A stretch of DNA of 64,000 nt from Heterocephalus glaber (lineage: Eukaryota > Chordata > Mammalia > Rodentia > Bathyergidae), in the NCBI RefSeq assembly GCF_000247695.1, contig NW_004624781.1, forward strand, positions 15,058,228 through 15,122,227. Reading direction: 5' to 3'. The first letter of the stretch is position 1. Each line of letters begins with the position of its first letter. Shown piece after piece: positions 11,995 to 22,386 of the stretch. Made by a program: the position numbers and the translations under genes. Below the pieces are notes generated by a model. It saw nothing but the letters and a program-made list of their open reading frames with translations, made no database searches and was not told where the DNA came from.

Positions 11995-12582
11995 CTCATT
12001 TTCTTGTTTTTTAAGCATAGTTGAGATTAGTATTAATGTAAGGTTCTAAAGGCCTGCACAGAGGCTGAGTGACTGGAAAGGCTAGGATGGTTGTGGAAGT
12101 AACTTGAAGGAAGACGATAGGATCAGAGAGTTGAATAGATATGAATAGAAGAGGGGGACATTGGAAAAAAAACTCCGGGGACTCATGATTAAGAAGGGTG
12201 ACAGTTTCATCAGTGAAAAAGAAATGCAATTGTAAAACTAATTTTTGTTAAATGAATTAAGATTCACACAACATAAAACTCACCATTCTAAAGTGTGCTG
12301 TAAAGAGAATTTCCTTCTGTCTTAATGACTGATTTTTAGATTTAAGAAATCTGCTGAAGTATACCCTTCTTTAAATGTTTGGGTTAACAAAAGTGTTAAA
12401 ATTCCAAAAAATTGCTTTATTGTGGTGAGATGATGAATATTTGAGATGTTTGAGCTGAATCAATGTGAAATAGACTTTGATATTATTGAAGTTCTTGTGG
12501 GATCAGTAATTGATGTGGCCTCCTGATGCATGAGATGTATGAGCTCGTGGCAATACAGCACTACAACACCATATACTGTTCC

Positions 12583-12966
12583 TGTTGTGGCTTGTGTCTA
12601 GATGTCCCCCCAAAGCCTCATGCAGTCTTTTTCAAAAGCACCTAAATCTGGAATTTGTGATGCTAGGATTAAGGGGGTGTGATTACTAACCCACTCCACG
12701 TGAGGGATTAGTTTGGCACGGCCCTAACCCCAGAAGTCAGAATAAGATAAAAGGAGCAGAAAGACACTGTTAAGGTCCCTTGTTACCTTTGCTACCTTCT
12801 GTGGGCCACATTGTTTCTCCTCTGTGAAGCCTGTTTGCCACCCCTGCCTTGGAACCAGCAGATTATGGACTGAAACCTCTACAAACTGTGCTAAATAAAC
12901 CCTTTCCCCTTTAACCTTTGGTGCTGGGTATTTTGTCTCAGCAAGGAGAGTGAAATAACTAACACA
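12583..12966 (+). mobile_element. Solo ERVL-MaLR-type LTR, perfect 5-bp TSD
   Basis: Starts TGTTGTGG and ends AACACA, with the MaLR-like 3' segment 'tggactgaaacctctac' then 'ctaaataaacc' (poly(A) signal). Flanked by gttcc at 12578-12582 and 12967-12971. It lies in the sense orientation of ZNF280D. Confidence 0.9.
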
Positions 12967-13089
12967 GTTCCACAGTAGACTTTTTTTTGTAGGTAGAAAA
13001 AGAACACTATAAATAATGATAAAGACTATTGTAAATATGTAGGCCAGTAACATTTATTTTTATCAAATATGTACTATGCATAATAGTAT

Positions 13090-13204
13090 TTGTATTTTTT
13101 TTTTGGTTTTTGGTGACAGAGTCTCGGTTTGTTGCCTAGACTCTTTGAACTTGTGGGCTCAAGTGAGCCTCCCCCAGTAGTTGTGTGCCCCCATGGCCAT
13201 CTTG
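13090..13204 (-). mobile_element. Degenerate B1 SINE
   Basis: Poly(T), 'gacagagtctcggtttgttgcc' and a weak remainder of the B1 consensus on the minus strand. Confidence 0.6.
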
Positions 13205-13697
13205 TGTATTGTATTTCAGCACTCAATCTCAACCTTTACCCTTCTCTGTTTCCCCTTTCACTGTTAAGATTCCCAAATGTATAATGTTTTTAAAAATGAC
13301 ATTTAATTTTTTTGTTTATTGAAAAATAAAATTATATATTCTTATTCGCCCTTTTGAAGGTCTTAGGAGATAGTATTTTTAAAGTGAAAATTTAAAGAAA
13401 TTGGGTGAGATTTATAGATATTGGGAGATAAATGTTTAAAAATTCTCTTAGGATTTTATGAGCTTCCAGTATTGTCTGAATGTTTTAGCTGTTGGTGATT
13501 ATATGTTTCTAATAAACAGTTTGTGAGGTTGAAATGTGCCCATTTCAAGAATGCCTTGCTTTCTTTAAAAACAATAACAAGTAGACCAATTCTCAAAAAG
13601 AAAGATATTTAGTTTTCAAATACAAAAAAGTAATTAAGGCACTAAAGAAGAAAGTTTGTTTTGTTTTTTTGTTTTGGCAGCTTTATAATTTTAAAAG

Positions 13698-14032
13698 TTA
13701 GTTCTCATCCACAATCACTGTCTGGAGATTTTTGAATGTGGCGAAAGGTTACCAAGGTGAATCTTTATTCTCATTTCGTTTTCTGGAGAACCATACCACA
13801 GATATGATATGGATATCCCTTATTCCTTTGGCTCAGACAGCTTTGTTGAGCTTGATATAAATATCTGTGTGTACCACAGGAGTACCCAGTGCCTTCATGG
13901 CAACTCTCTGGATCTCTGTAAGTGTACAAGAGGCATGCTTCTTGAAGCCCACCCCTTGGATGAGTATATTCTTTTTGCTGCCTTGTAAATGGCCGAATGG
14001 CCTTTCTTACTACGCTTCTTTGAGGGAGCCAT
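13698..14032 (-). pseudogene. RPL31 processed pseudogene
   Basis: On the minus strand an ATG (14030-14032) begins [11 protein letters not shown] and continues through sequence matching ribosomal protein L31, ending with TTFKNLQTV-like codons and a TAA at 13698-13700. It is 335 bp against 378 bp for an intact RPL31 CDS, so it has lost about 43 bp as well as its frame. It contains in-frame stops, has no introns, and is followed by an A-rich tail (minus strand, about 13655-13678). These are hallmarks of an L1-mobilised retrocopy. Confidence 0.88.
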
Positions 14033-14184
14033 TCTGCAAGGCCTAAGTTGGAATAGTGGGAGAAAGTATTGATTTGAAATTTCATCTGCTTAATGTTTGT
14101 AAATAAAACAGTGTTGAGAGGAGGTGCTAAGGATTGAGCCTGGGCCTCATGTATGCTAAGCATCCCTGAGCTCTTTCAGCCTCA

Positions 14185-14396
14185 GTAGTTTTTTTTGTTT
14201 TGTTTTGTTTTAGTACTGGGGATTGAGCCCAGGGCCTTGCACATGCTAGCCAGTCTACCACTGAACTATATATCTTGCAAGCCTATTTTTTTTTTTAAAC
14301 TTTGAGACAAGGTCTCACTAAGTTGCCTGGGCTGGCCTTGAATTTGCCATTTTCCTGTCTCAGCTTTCTAAATAGCTAGGATTATAGGTTTTTCTA
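14185..14396 (-). mobile_element. ID+B1 composite SINE
   Basis: Minus strand. ID portion 'tactggggattgagcccagg', then a B1 portion 'gagacaaggtctcactaag'. Confidence 0.82.
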
Positions 14397-14442
14397 AATA
14401 AAAATTTTAGTAAATTAATTTCTTTATACAATATCATACTTA

Positions 14443-14535
14443 TGGGTTGGGGCTGTAGCTCAGTGGTAGAGCATATGCCTGTCATGTGCAGGGCCCTGGG
14501 TTCAGTCCCTAGCAATGGAAAAAATCATAAATATG
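14443..14535 (+). mobile_element. ID SINE, classical type
   Basis: ggttggggctgtagctcagtgg..gggttcagtccctagc. It is closer to the general rodent ID consensus than to the ggtacc-type family of this genome. Confidence 0.85.
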
Positions 14536-14797
14536 TAAGAGTTTTTCTTTTGAATTTCAAGTTTGATACTTTCTTTTATTTATAAACAAAATGTTTATTT
14601 TTAATTTTTATTTAATTTTCTGTATTTATGGAGTACAATATGAGCATTTGATACAGTTGCACAGTGCATAATGCATGATCAAATAAGGTAGTTAACATTT
14701 TCATCTCTGCTAAAACGTTTCTAAAATTTTTGATTGACACAATTGTATATATTTGGAGCATATAGTATGATATTTCAGTGCATATATAAAATACAAG

Positions 14798-14915
14798 TTT
14801 TTTTTTTTCTTTTTATTTTTTTAGACAGGGTCTCCCTATGTAGTTCAGGCTGGCGATCCTCCTGTCTCAGCCTCCTGAATGGTGAGAATACAGCCATGTG
14901 CCACCATACCCAGCT
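14798..14915 (-). mobile_element. B1 SINE, 10-bp TSD
   Basis: Minus-strand, short B1. Target duplication aaaatacaag at 14788-14797 and 14916-14925. Confidence 0.9.
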
Positions 14916-15778
14916 AAAATACAAGATTTTAAGTCAAATATTAGTCATTGGTCTCTTTTTCAATTAAGGTATGGGTTTATTGCTTATGATTTAAGGTTAT
15001 TTGTGTGATTGGTTATAACACTGTTATGGCTTATATCTAGATGTACCTCCAAAGCCTTATGTACTTATATGTGGGGCTTTGGGGAAGTGATTGGATCATG
15101 GGAGTGATAATTATCAGTGGATTAGTTCACTGATGAGTTTGTAGCTAAATGTGATATTGAGAAGTGGAGCCTGGTCAAAGGAGGCAGGTCAGAGGGAGTG
15201 TGACCTGGAAGGGTATATCTCCCTTCCAGCCTGCTTGCTTCACACTGTCCTCCTGATCACCATACCTTTGAGCAGTTCTCCATTGCCATGCCTCTCTGCC
15301 ATGCTGCCCTGCTTTGAAACCAGCCAACTATGGACTGAAACCTCTTATCAACTGTAAGCCAAAATAAACCTTTCCTCTAATTTGTTGGTTTCCAATGTTG
15401 TGTCCCAGCAGTGGTAATGAGGAAAGTAACTAAGATAGATTTTGGTACCAGCGAGGTAGGGTCATTGCTGTGATTGTAACTGACCATGTGGCTTAGAGCC
15501 CTTTGGTTTGTGGGAAGAGTTTGGAAAGGTCTGGAGTTGCCAGCTGGAGAAACTATGAGCCGAGCTTGATGGGAGATTGTGATCAGAGCTCAGAAGACCA
15601 GAATGCTGATGGAGATGCAGATGGAAAAGACCAGGCTCAGGAGGTTTCAGTTAGTAACAAGGGCTCTGTTGGCAGTTGGACTCAAGATCATGTATGTTGT
15701 GCTCTGGCAGAAATTTGTCTACCTTTTGCTCATTTCCTGAGACTTTGCAGGAGACTGAGATTAAGGGGTGACAGACTA

Positions 15779-15924
15779 AACCAGGCATGGTGGTGCGTGC
15801 CTATAATCCCAGCACTCAAGAGGCTGAGGCAGGAGGATTGCCATGAGGGTAGCCTAGCCTGCGTAGTGAGTTCAAGGTCAGGTTGAACTACATAGCAAGA
15901 CCCTGTCACACACACACACACAAA
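15779..15924 (+). mobile_element. B1 SINE inside the MaLR element
   Basis: Plus-strand 'aggcatggtggtgcgtgcctataatccc', ending in a (CA)n-modified tail. Flanking ggtgacagact / ggtggcagact looks like the target duplication. Confidence 0.88.
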
Positions 15925-16151
15925 AGGTGGCAGACTGTTTAATCTGATGGAGAACATTTTAAGGCAGCCTAACATTTAGGCTATGGCTTGAGTACTATTG
16001 GGGGCTTTTAGCCATCTCTCTGTAGACAATCAAGGGCAAACGGTCCAAGAAGTTTTGAATTTGGCCAGAAAGGAAGCTCTGATAAAGTTGGGTCTGGCAA
16101 AGATGGAGCAGAGAACTTGTTTACTAAAAAGATTGGTATTGAAAAGAAGCC

Positions 16152-16290
16152 AAGGTGAGGCATGAATGATGCATTCCTCTAATCTCAGAAGTCAGAAGCC
16201 AGGAGGATTACCTGACTTTGAGGCCAGCCTGGGCTACATAGCAAGTTCAAGGCCAGTCTGAACTACATAGCAAGACCTTGTCTCAGTTTA
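16152..16290 (+). mobile_element. B1 SINE inside the MaLR element
   Basis: Plus strand, with 'gaggccagcctgggctacat' and 'aactacatagcaagacc'. More diverged than its neighbour. Confidence 0.75.
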
Positions 16291-16589
16291 CAGTGCTCAG
16301 CTGTCCAGACACTCAGAGGCCACTACAGAAGCAATTCAAGGGGGCCTGGCTATGCTCCACATGGTTTGGTTTTATAGGCATGCAGAATGCAAGAGTTGTG
16401 AGGTCAGGAATGCTTCCACTAAGATTTCAGGAGATGGCTTGGGAGGCCAGGCAGTGTGCCCCCAAGAAGGCAGTATGTGAAGCTGTGGGAGTGAAGCCAA
16501 AACTGCAGTGGAGACCCCAGAAAGTTGGAGTTGCCAGGAACATGGAATGTCTGAGGAAAGCTAGAGGGGAGACAGCAAGGGTCACGGCA

Positions 16590-17150
16590 TGAAGTGGCTA
16601 ACGTGGCATGGCTGATGTGGCAGACGGTTAATACAAATGAACACCTATTTACTGGAAATTGCCCTTTGTGAAACCTTTCGAGGTGTAGAACAATTATTTT
16701 TAGGGGCCCTCTTGCATATATTTACTGGAGGTCCCTAGACCCCATGACCCTTAGCTCACCCTAGCAATAGCTCATCCCAGTAACAAAGGCTAAGACCCTG
16801 ATTGACCTAGAGTATACCAATCAGTGAAGACCCCACAATCCTTAAGTCACCCTAGACTAGTTTACCCCTATGGGCAGAGCAAAGACACCACGTTGAGAAG
16901 CTCATTGGAGCTTTCCCTGCCTTACAGCTTGCTGTTTGGTAGCTTGGTCTCCACTTTTCTCATCTTATAAATAAACCTGTCACTACTATCATTTCTGACT
17001 TCCCCCTTCTACTATGGATGACCTGACTTCTTCATTCTCCACTTGGGGAATCTTTGTCTTGCTGGAGTAAGGGGATGGACCCAGAGAGGTGGAGGGTCTT
17101 TTCACGGGAAGACGACTCCTAGCTTTCCAGACCCTCATCTGATGCTACAG
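16590..17150 (+). mobile_element. Unrelated LTR nested in the MaLR internal region
   Basis: The paralogous MaLR (around 34660-34760) lacks this block, so it is a secondary insertion. It carries 'cttataaataaacctgtc', an LTR-like promoter/poly(A) area, and pyrimidine-rich U5-like sequence. The boundaries are approximate. Confidence 0.65.
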
Positions 17151-18019
17151 CTCCAAGGAGTGAGCAAAGCCACCCTAAGAGAAAAGCCATTAGGGCTGCA
17201 ACCACCAGCAGTGAGGCAGGGGCGGAGCCACCCAAACCCTTTGGAATTTGCATCCTCATAGACTTGGAACTATGGATTTTGTTTAATGTTTGTCCTGCTG
17301 GATTTTGGGCATGCTTTGGTCCCATTACTTTGTTCTCCTACTTCTCCCTTTTGGAATGAGAATGTTTATTCTTTGCCATTGTATACTGGAAGCATTTCAT
17401 CCTTCTTTGATTTTTACAGGAGCTTTCAGCTAAGAATTTGAGTTTCAGAGGAGACTTGGACTTTGGACTTTTCAGCAGTACTGGAACAGTTAGGACTTTG
17501 GCAACTCGTAGAAGTGGACTAAATGCAGTTTGCATAAACAGATATGCATGAATAAGCCTATGGGGAGCAGGATGGAATGTTACAGTTTATATCTAGATGC
17601 CCCTCCCCCCAAGTTTCATTTGCATATAGGTATAGTACTCTCCCTCTCCTGTGGCTCACCTTATTTTCTCTGCTTTCTGGCCATTTTGAGCAGTTCTCTT
17701 CTGCTATGCCTTTCTGCCATGCCGACTTTCTTTGGAGCCAATGGACTGTGGACTGAAACTTCTATAGACTGTGAGCCAAAATAAACCTCTGCTTCCTTAA
17801 GTTGTGGATGTTGGAGATTGTGTCTTAACAAAAGAAAGTGACTAAGACAAATACAAAAGTAGATGTTATCATTATCTACTTTTCTAATTCTTTTAGAATT
17901 AATCTCCATAATGGAATCAATAGGTGATGGATGATAAGGCGATACAAAACAGTTTAAAATTTTTTTCTCAAAAGATTTTGAATGACTTTAAGATAGTAAA
18001 CTTTAAAAATAATTTTTAT

Positions 18020-18178
18020 TCTGCCACTAAGCTGTATTCCCAGCCCACTTTTTATTTTTTAAATTTTGAAACAGGTTCTCACTAAGTTGCCCAAGCTGGC
18101 CCATCCTCTTGCCTCAGCCTCCCAAGAAGCTTCAAGTAGAGAGGATTACAGGTATGTGTCACTGTGCCTAGCTAAAAT
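18020..18178 (-). mobile_element. ID+B1 composite SINE
   Basis: Minus strand, truncated ID part (actaagctgtattcccagcc) and B1 part (ctaagttgcccaagctggcc). Confidence 0.75.
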
Positions 18179-18580
18179 GTAATCTTCTGGTACTTCTTTG
18201 ATGTAGTTAACATTTTAAGGATCAGAGACTCAGAGTTTGAACATACTAGGTTCTAACTCATAATAAGAATCTATTTAAAGCTGTATTCATTTGAGATTAG
18301 AAGTCTGAAATTACCAGCCTTTTGTTTCAGTATGCTATTATGGACAAAAGATTAAAGAGTTGTTTATAAAATGAAATAGACATAAACCAAAGCTTTAAAG
18401 TCACTAGAATGACTGAAACACTTACTTTCTTGGGAAATTTGTGAGGTGGGGGAGTGTGACAGATCAGATCATTACTGAACCAATGATCTTATGTTATCTA
18501 AGTCAGTTTCCAGAAAAACTGTCTTAAATTATAAGTGTATAAGCAAAATTGTTGAGTGTTTAATGTCTATATAGCACTTT

Positions 18581-18678
18581 TTTTTGTTTGTTTCTTTTTT
18601 TTTTTGGTACCGGGGATTGAACTTGGGACCTTGGGCTTGCAAGGCAGGCGCCAGAACCACTGAGCTAAATCCCTGGCC
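18581..18678 (-). mobile_element. ID-type SINE, 14-bp TSD
   Basis: Minus-strand copy. Target duplications ctatatagcacttt (18567-18580) and ctatatagcatttt (18679-18692). Confidence 0.95.
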
Positions 18679-18875
18679 CTATATAGCATTTTAATTTATG
18701 AGCTAGTTGATTTTTGTGTTTGTATGCAATGTGTATAAATAATGGAATATAAATTTTCACTATTCAGATTTATTCTATTAGCTTTATCATCTGTATTTTC
18801 CCCTTTATGTTAAATTGAACATATATGGTTTTGGTGTTGTCCGTTACTTGGCAAAACATTATTATTATTTTTTAA

Positions 18876-19165
18876 AATAGTAACAAAGTTTTATTAGAGG
18901 AGAGAAAAGAAACAGGCTCTGCAGAGCTTGGGCCAAGTAAAAGCAGGAAAAGAAGTATACCCTACAATGTGAGGGTGGGCCATCTATGCAAGAGAGAACA
19001 AAAACTCAATGTGAACTGTCCTTTTTGTAACATCCTCTCTTCAAGCTGGCATCAGGTCTAAGCCATACTATTGAAAACCTTCCCAAGTTCCTGTGAGAGG
19101 TCCACATGCTGGGCTTGGGAACTATTCTGTGCACGTGTCCTGGAATTTTGTAATTAACAGTTCAC
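18876..19165 (-). mobile_element. Retroviral LTR fragment, minus strand
   Basis: Same family as 1690-2450: 'aacaaagttttattagagg' (reverse poly(A) signal) through 'gaactattctgtgcacgtgtcc'. This copy lacks the hAT insertion and therefore shows the empty site. Confidence 0.7.
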
Positions 19166-20055
19166 ACCCGCTTTCCATCCACCCTAATCTCCAGTCTCAT
19201 TTCCTCCTGAAAGACACGTATCCTGGTAATTCTTTATAGTGTGCTAAGGGAGTGGAGGTCTCTGGCTTCTATACCTTCTTTAGGCTGGAAGAGGTTGTAG
19301 GCTGGGGATTATGTGCTCTCCAATTACCTTGGGGTGTTATAGCTCACTGGCTAAGTTGAAGAAGAAAACTTGTCAGAAGACAATCAGAAAAGAGTGACTA
19401 TTCCCATCCAATTCGGTTTGCAAGCAGAATCGTAGAAAGAATTAAGTTCATGAACCGAGGTATCACTGTACTTTAAGGCAGTAAAGAGAAACACCTCTAA
19501 AAATCCTGAGTTGGTTCCACCACCTGCCTTGCAAGCGCAAGGTCCCAAGTTCAATCCCCGGTACCAAAAAAAAAAAAAAAATCTGAAGAGTAAGGATCAT
19601 TCTACCTTTGACTCAGTCTCTTGAGTTAAGCTTTACTTAACTGTTCTTTTGTTTTGCTTAGACCACCAGGCATATGTTTCTAAATTACTTATATTTTGTG
19701 AGAAGAAACAAAGAAGGAATCTAGAAATAAACATGGTGGTTGCTGACCCGAACAGTGCCCAGCCATCTGACAAGAGAAGATGGTGACCCTGACTAACATA
19801 GCACCCTGAAAAAGAAACAGCGCAGACGAGACTTTGAGCACAAAAGGGAGTTAACTGAGGTAGCTGGCTACTTAGGCAGGCTACTAAGTTACCAATGGCT
19901 ATTTTTTTCCCCCTAGAACAAGAAGGCTGAGCATAATATCCTGGAGAACAGAAACATGAGTTCCAAAAGGCATTTTAGAGAGAAACAAACAAACAAAAAA
20001 TGTGCTACAAGGTCCTTACCTGCTCTCCTGGCTGGCTAAACCAAATATGTTACCG
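19166..20055. other. Intron 1 stretch between two LTR fragments
   Basis: Could include decayed ERV internal sequence. A 5'-truncated SINE sits at 19510-19581. No coding region is recognised. Confidence 0.45.
19510..19581 (+). mobile_element. 5'-truncated ID-type SINE
   Basis: Plus strand: 'caagcgcaaggtcccaag', box B, ggtacc and a 16-A tail. Confidence 0.88.
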
Positions 20056-20059
20056 GATT

Positions 20060-20290
20060 TTGGGGTGTTGGAGTCTCCTTCTGGAGGTGGTTTCTAGGTT
20101 CTTTCTGTCCCAAGCAAAGAATTGTTAAGACAAGTGTAAACGGTAGCAAAATTTTGTTGGTGGTGGGAAAAGAAACAAACTGCAGAGCAAGTTGGGTCCA
20201 AGGAAAAGTAGGAAAAGAAGTACCCCCTATACTCAGAGGGTGGGCTATCCATGTATGAGAGAATACAGTGGCCAACATAACTTTTATGAT
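20060..20290 (-). mobile_element. Retroviral LTR fragment, minus strand
   Basis: Third copy of the family: 'gagtctccttctggaggtgg' through the reverse poly(A) area, ending at the 'gagggtgggctatcc' block. Confidence 0.7.
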
Positions 20291-20772
20291 TGGAGAACCC
20301 CACCCCAAATTAACTTTATAATGTGATTTTTTTGGATTATTTGAACACCTTGAATTTATGGGAACTGGGAAGATAGGGAACTTAACCATTCACCATATTC
20401 GTCATGTTCACTTTTGTAGTCTACGTACCAGCCACTAATATATTTTAAACTTTTAAAATAGAAATTCAAATACCGAGGTGCATGAAAAATGAAATAATGT
20501 TTTTAATTCAAATGGCACAAGCTAGTTCCACTGTTAACTTTTGTATGCTGGTAGTTTTGACTTAGAGACTTGTTTTATTCTAGTAGATTAATAGTATATT
20601 ATTACTGCTACTATATTTCCCCGATAATAAGACAGGATCTTATATTAATTTTGGTTCCAAAAGATACAGTAGGGTTTGTTTTCAAAGGATGTTTTAGTTT
20701 TGCATGTACAGTGATTACATTTATTCATGTTCAACAATCTATACTTATTCACGTATTCATATATACAATCAT

Positions 20773-20934
20773 GATGGCCCATACCTGTAATCCCAGCACT
20801 CAGGAGGCTGAGGCCGAAGGATTGCTGAGAGTTTGAAGCCAGCCTAGGCTACAGAGTGAGTTCAAGGCCAGCCTAAATTGCATAGCAAGACCCTGTCTCA
20901 AAAAACCAAAAACCGAAAACAAAAACAAAAAAAA
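20773..20934 (+). mobile_element. B1 SINE
   Basis: Plus strand with 'tgatggcccatacctgtaat', the duplicated 'aggccagcct' segments and an A-rich tail. Confidence 0.88.
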
Positions 20935-21032
20935 TCCTCTTTTTAAAAGATGAAAATATGACAGAATAAATTTGATAGCTACATTATACAAGGTATATTT
21001 GCAAAGCTAAAATTTCATTATGAGAAAGTTGT

Positions 21033-21181
21033 AGCCAGGCATGGTGGCCCACACCTGTAATCCCAGCACTCGGGAGGCTGAGGCAGGAGGATCACCATGA
21101 GTTCCAGTGCCAGCCACGGCTACATAGTGAGTTCAGTACAAAGTGAGACCTTGTCCCAAAAAGAAAAAAAAAAAAAAAAAG
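21033..21181 (+). mobile_element. B1 SINE
   Basis: Plus strand with 'gccaggcatggtggcccac' and a poly(A) tail. Confidence 0.9.
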
Positions 21182-21256
21182 AAATTCTCCTGTAATGAAG
21201 GTTTTATATAACAAAATGATTTCTAAATGCTCATCTGATTGTTTGTAAATCTCAGT

Positions 21257-21926
21257 ATGATAATTTAGAAAAAGCTGGCAGAGATAATGCCATGTTAACA
21301 GCCTTAAAGATTGAAATCATTAAGATCCCTGAAAATAGCTACAACAAAAATTAGTCATGAGAAGCATTTTTATAAGATGTAGTTGATTAAAACTTTGCTG
21401 TAACCATTGCTAAGAGCTTAGTGAAATTTCTAAATGTTAATAAGATCTTGCATGTTAAAAAAAATTTAGAGTCAACATTACCATTGGTTTCTAAAAATTT
21501 TAAGGTATAATTTTAAATACATGAAAGGTAAAACTAAAAATCATGAAATAGGAATTAACACTTACGTGGCCAGGCTCCAAAAAAGAATGGATTATATTTT
21601 TGAAGGATTCAGTTAAATTGAAATCCCCCCTCCAAAGTCGATTAAACATGTGCATGAAATCTGTACTTGATTTAGTAGCTAAAATAGAGTTTTCTTTATC
21701 TACCTATTTTAGAGCTAACTCTGAGTTGCAGAAGCAAGAGTTTTTTTGGAGCTGTGAAATCCTCATTGCATATTTGCAGCATATTCTATTTCTTTGGCAT
21801 CTGATTTACTCTTTCATAGAATTCTATGACTTACCACCAAATTCTGAAGCATTTGCCATAGATATTTTATATGATCACTTAGTGGAAATAAATGAGTCCT
21901 ATAGGCCGTGTAAATGTGATTCTTAA
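21257..21926 (+). other. Unexplained ORF region, possible decayed retrocopy
   Basis: An uninterrupted 108-codon ORF runs 21600-21926 in AT-rich DNA, with normal-looking composition (ending near DLPPNSEAFAIDILYDHL). Upstream, at about 21257-21350, another frame reads NLEKAGRDNAMLTALKIEI-like sequence before a stop. I do not recognise the protein. It could be a broken retrocopy of a host gene or chance. No poly(A) tail or splice sites support it as an exon. Confidence 0.25.
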
Positions 21927-22386
21927 AAATTTTTTGTAGTCTTGGTACTGGTAGGTCCTTAATGTTAAACAGAAATTATCATGTACTTAACTATGACATA
22001 AGCATCACACTGATTGAAGTTTAGGGACAAGCTACAACTATTTAATTGACTTAAAGAGGTTTAAATAGGGAGACCTCATAATTAGGAGAATTTAGTTAAA
22101 CAGGAGATTCATTAAGAGTTTCCTTCGGAAGCAATTCATGTATTTATATAATAACTTCTGAAGTTGAAAGTAGACTAATTCAGTTCAAGTCATTTGAAAG
22201 TAGAAAAAAGAAAATTTGCTTTTATTAGTTTAAGGATAAAGAGAATATGAAGATTGAATTAGGTTTACATTTCCAGTGTCTTAATTTTCGACTTGATTTT
22301 TTTTGTAACTAAATTTTTAAAAAGCTTGCTTGTTTTGTAAAATTTATCCTGTTGTGTGTTCATAGGAATCCACATATCAAATTCTT

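Larger units (their letters stand above)
15022..17849 (+). mobile_element. Full-length ERVL-MaLR element with both LTRs
   Basis: 5' LTR about 15022-15437, internal region, and a shorter 3' LTR about 17578-17849, flanked by aacac (15017-15021) and aatac (17850-17854), a 5-bp duplication with one mismatch. The internal region starts with 'ttttggtaccag' (primer-site area) and ends with the typical 'ggatggaatg' just before the 3' LTR. It is collinear with the element at 33312-35596. No intact retroviral ORF is present. Nested insertions: B1 at 15779, B1 at 16152 and an unrelated LTR at about 16590. Confidence 0.88.

Noticed and set aside
13771..14163. 130-codon minus-strand ORF as a gene
   Set aside because: It is mostly the frame-shifted RPL31 retropseudogene plus an ID SINE.
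14443..14520. tRNA-like cloverleaf sequence
   Set aside because: It is a tRNA-derived ID SINE with an A-rich tail, not a tRNA gene. The same applies to all ggtacc-type copies.
15503..15886. 127-codon ORF
   Set aside because: Runs from MaLR internal sequence into a B1 SINE, so it is a chance ORF.
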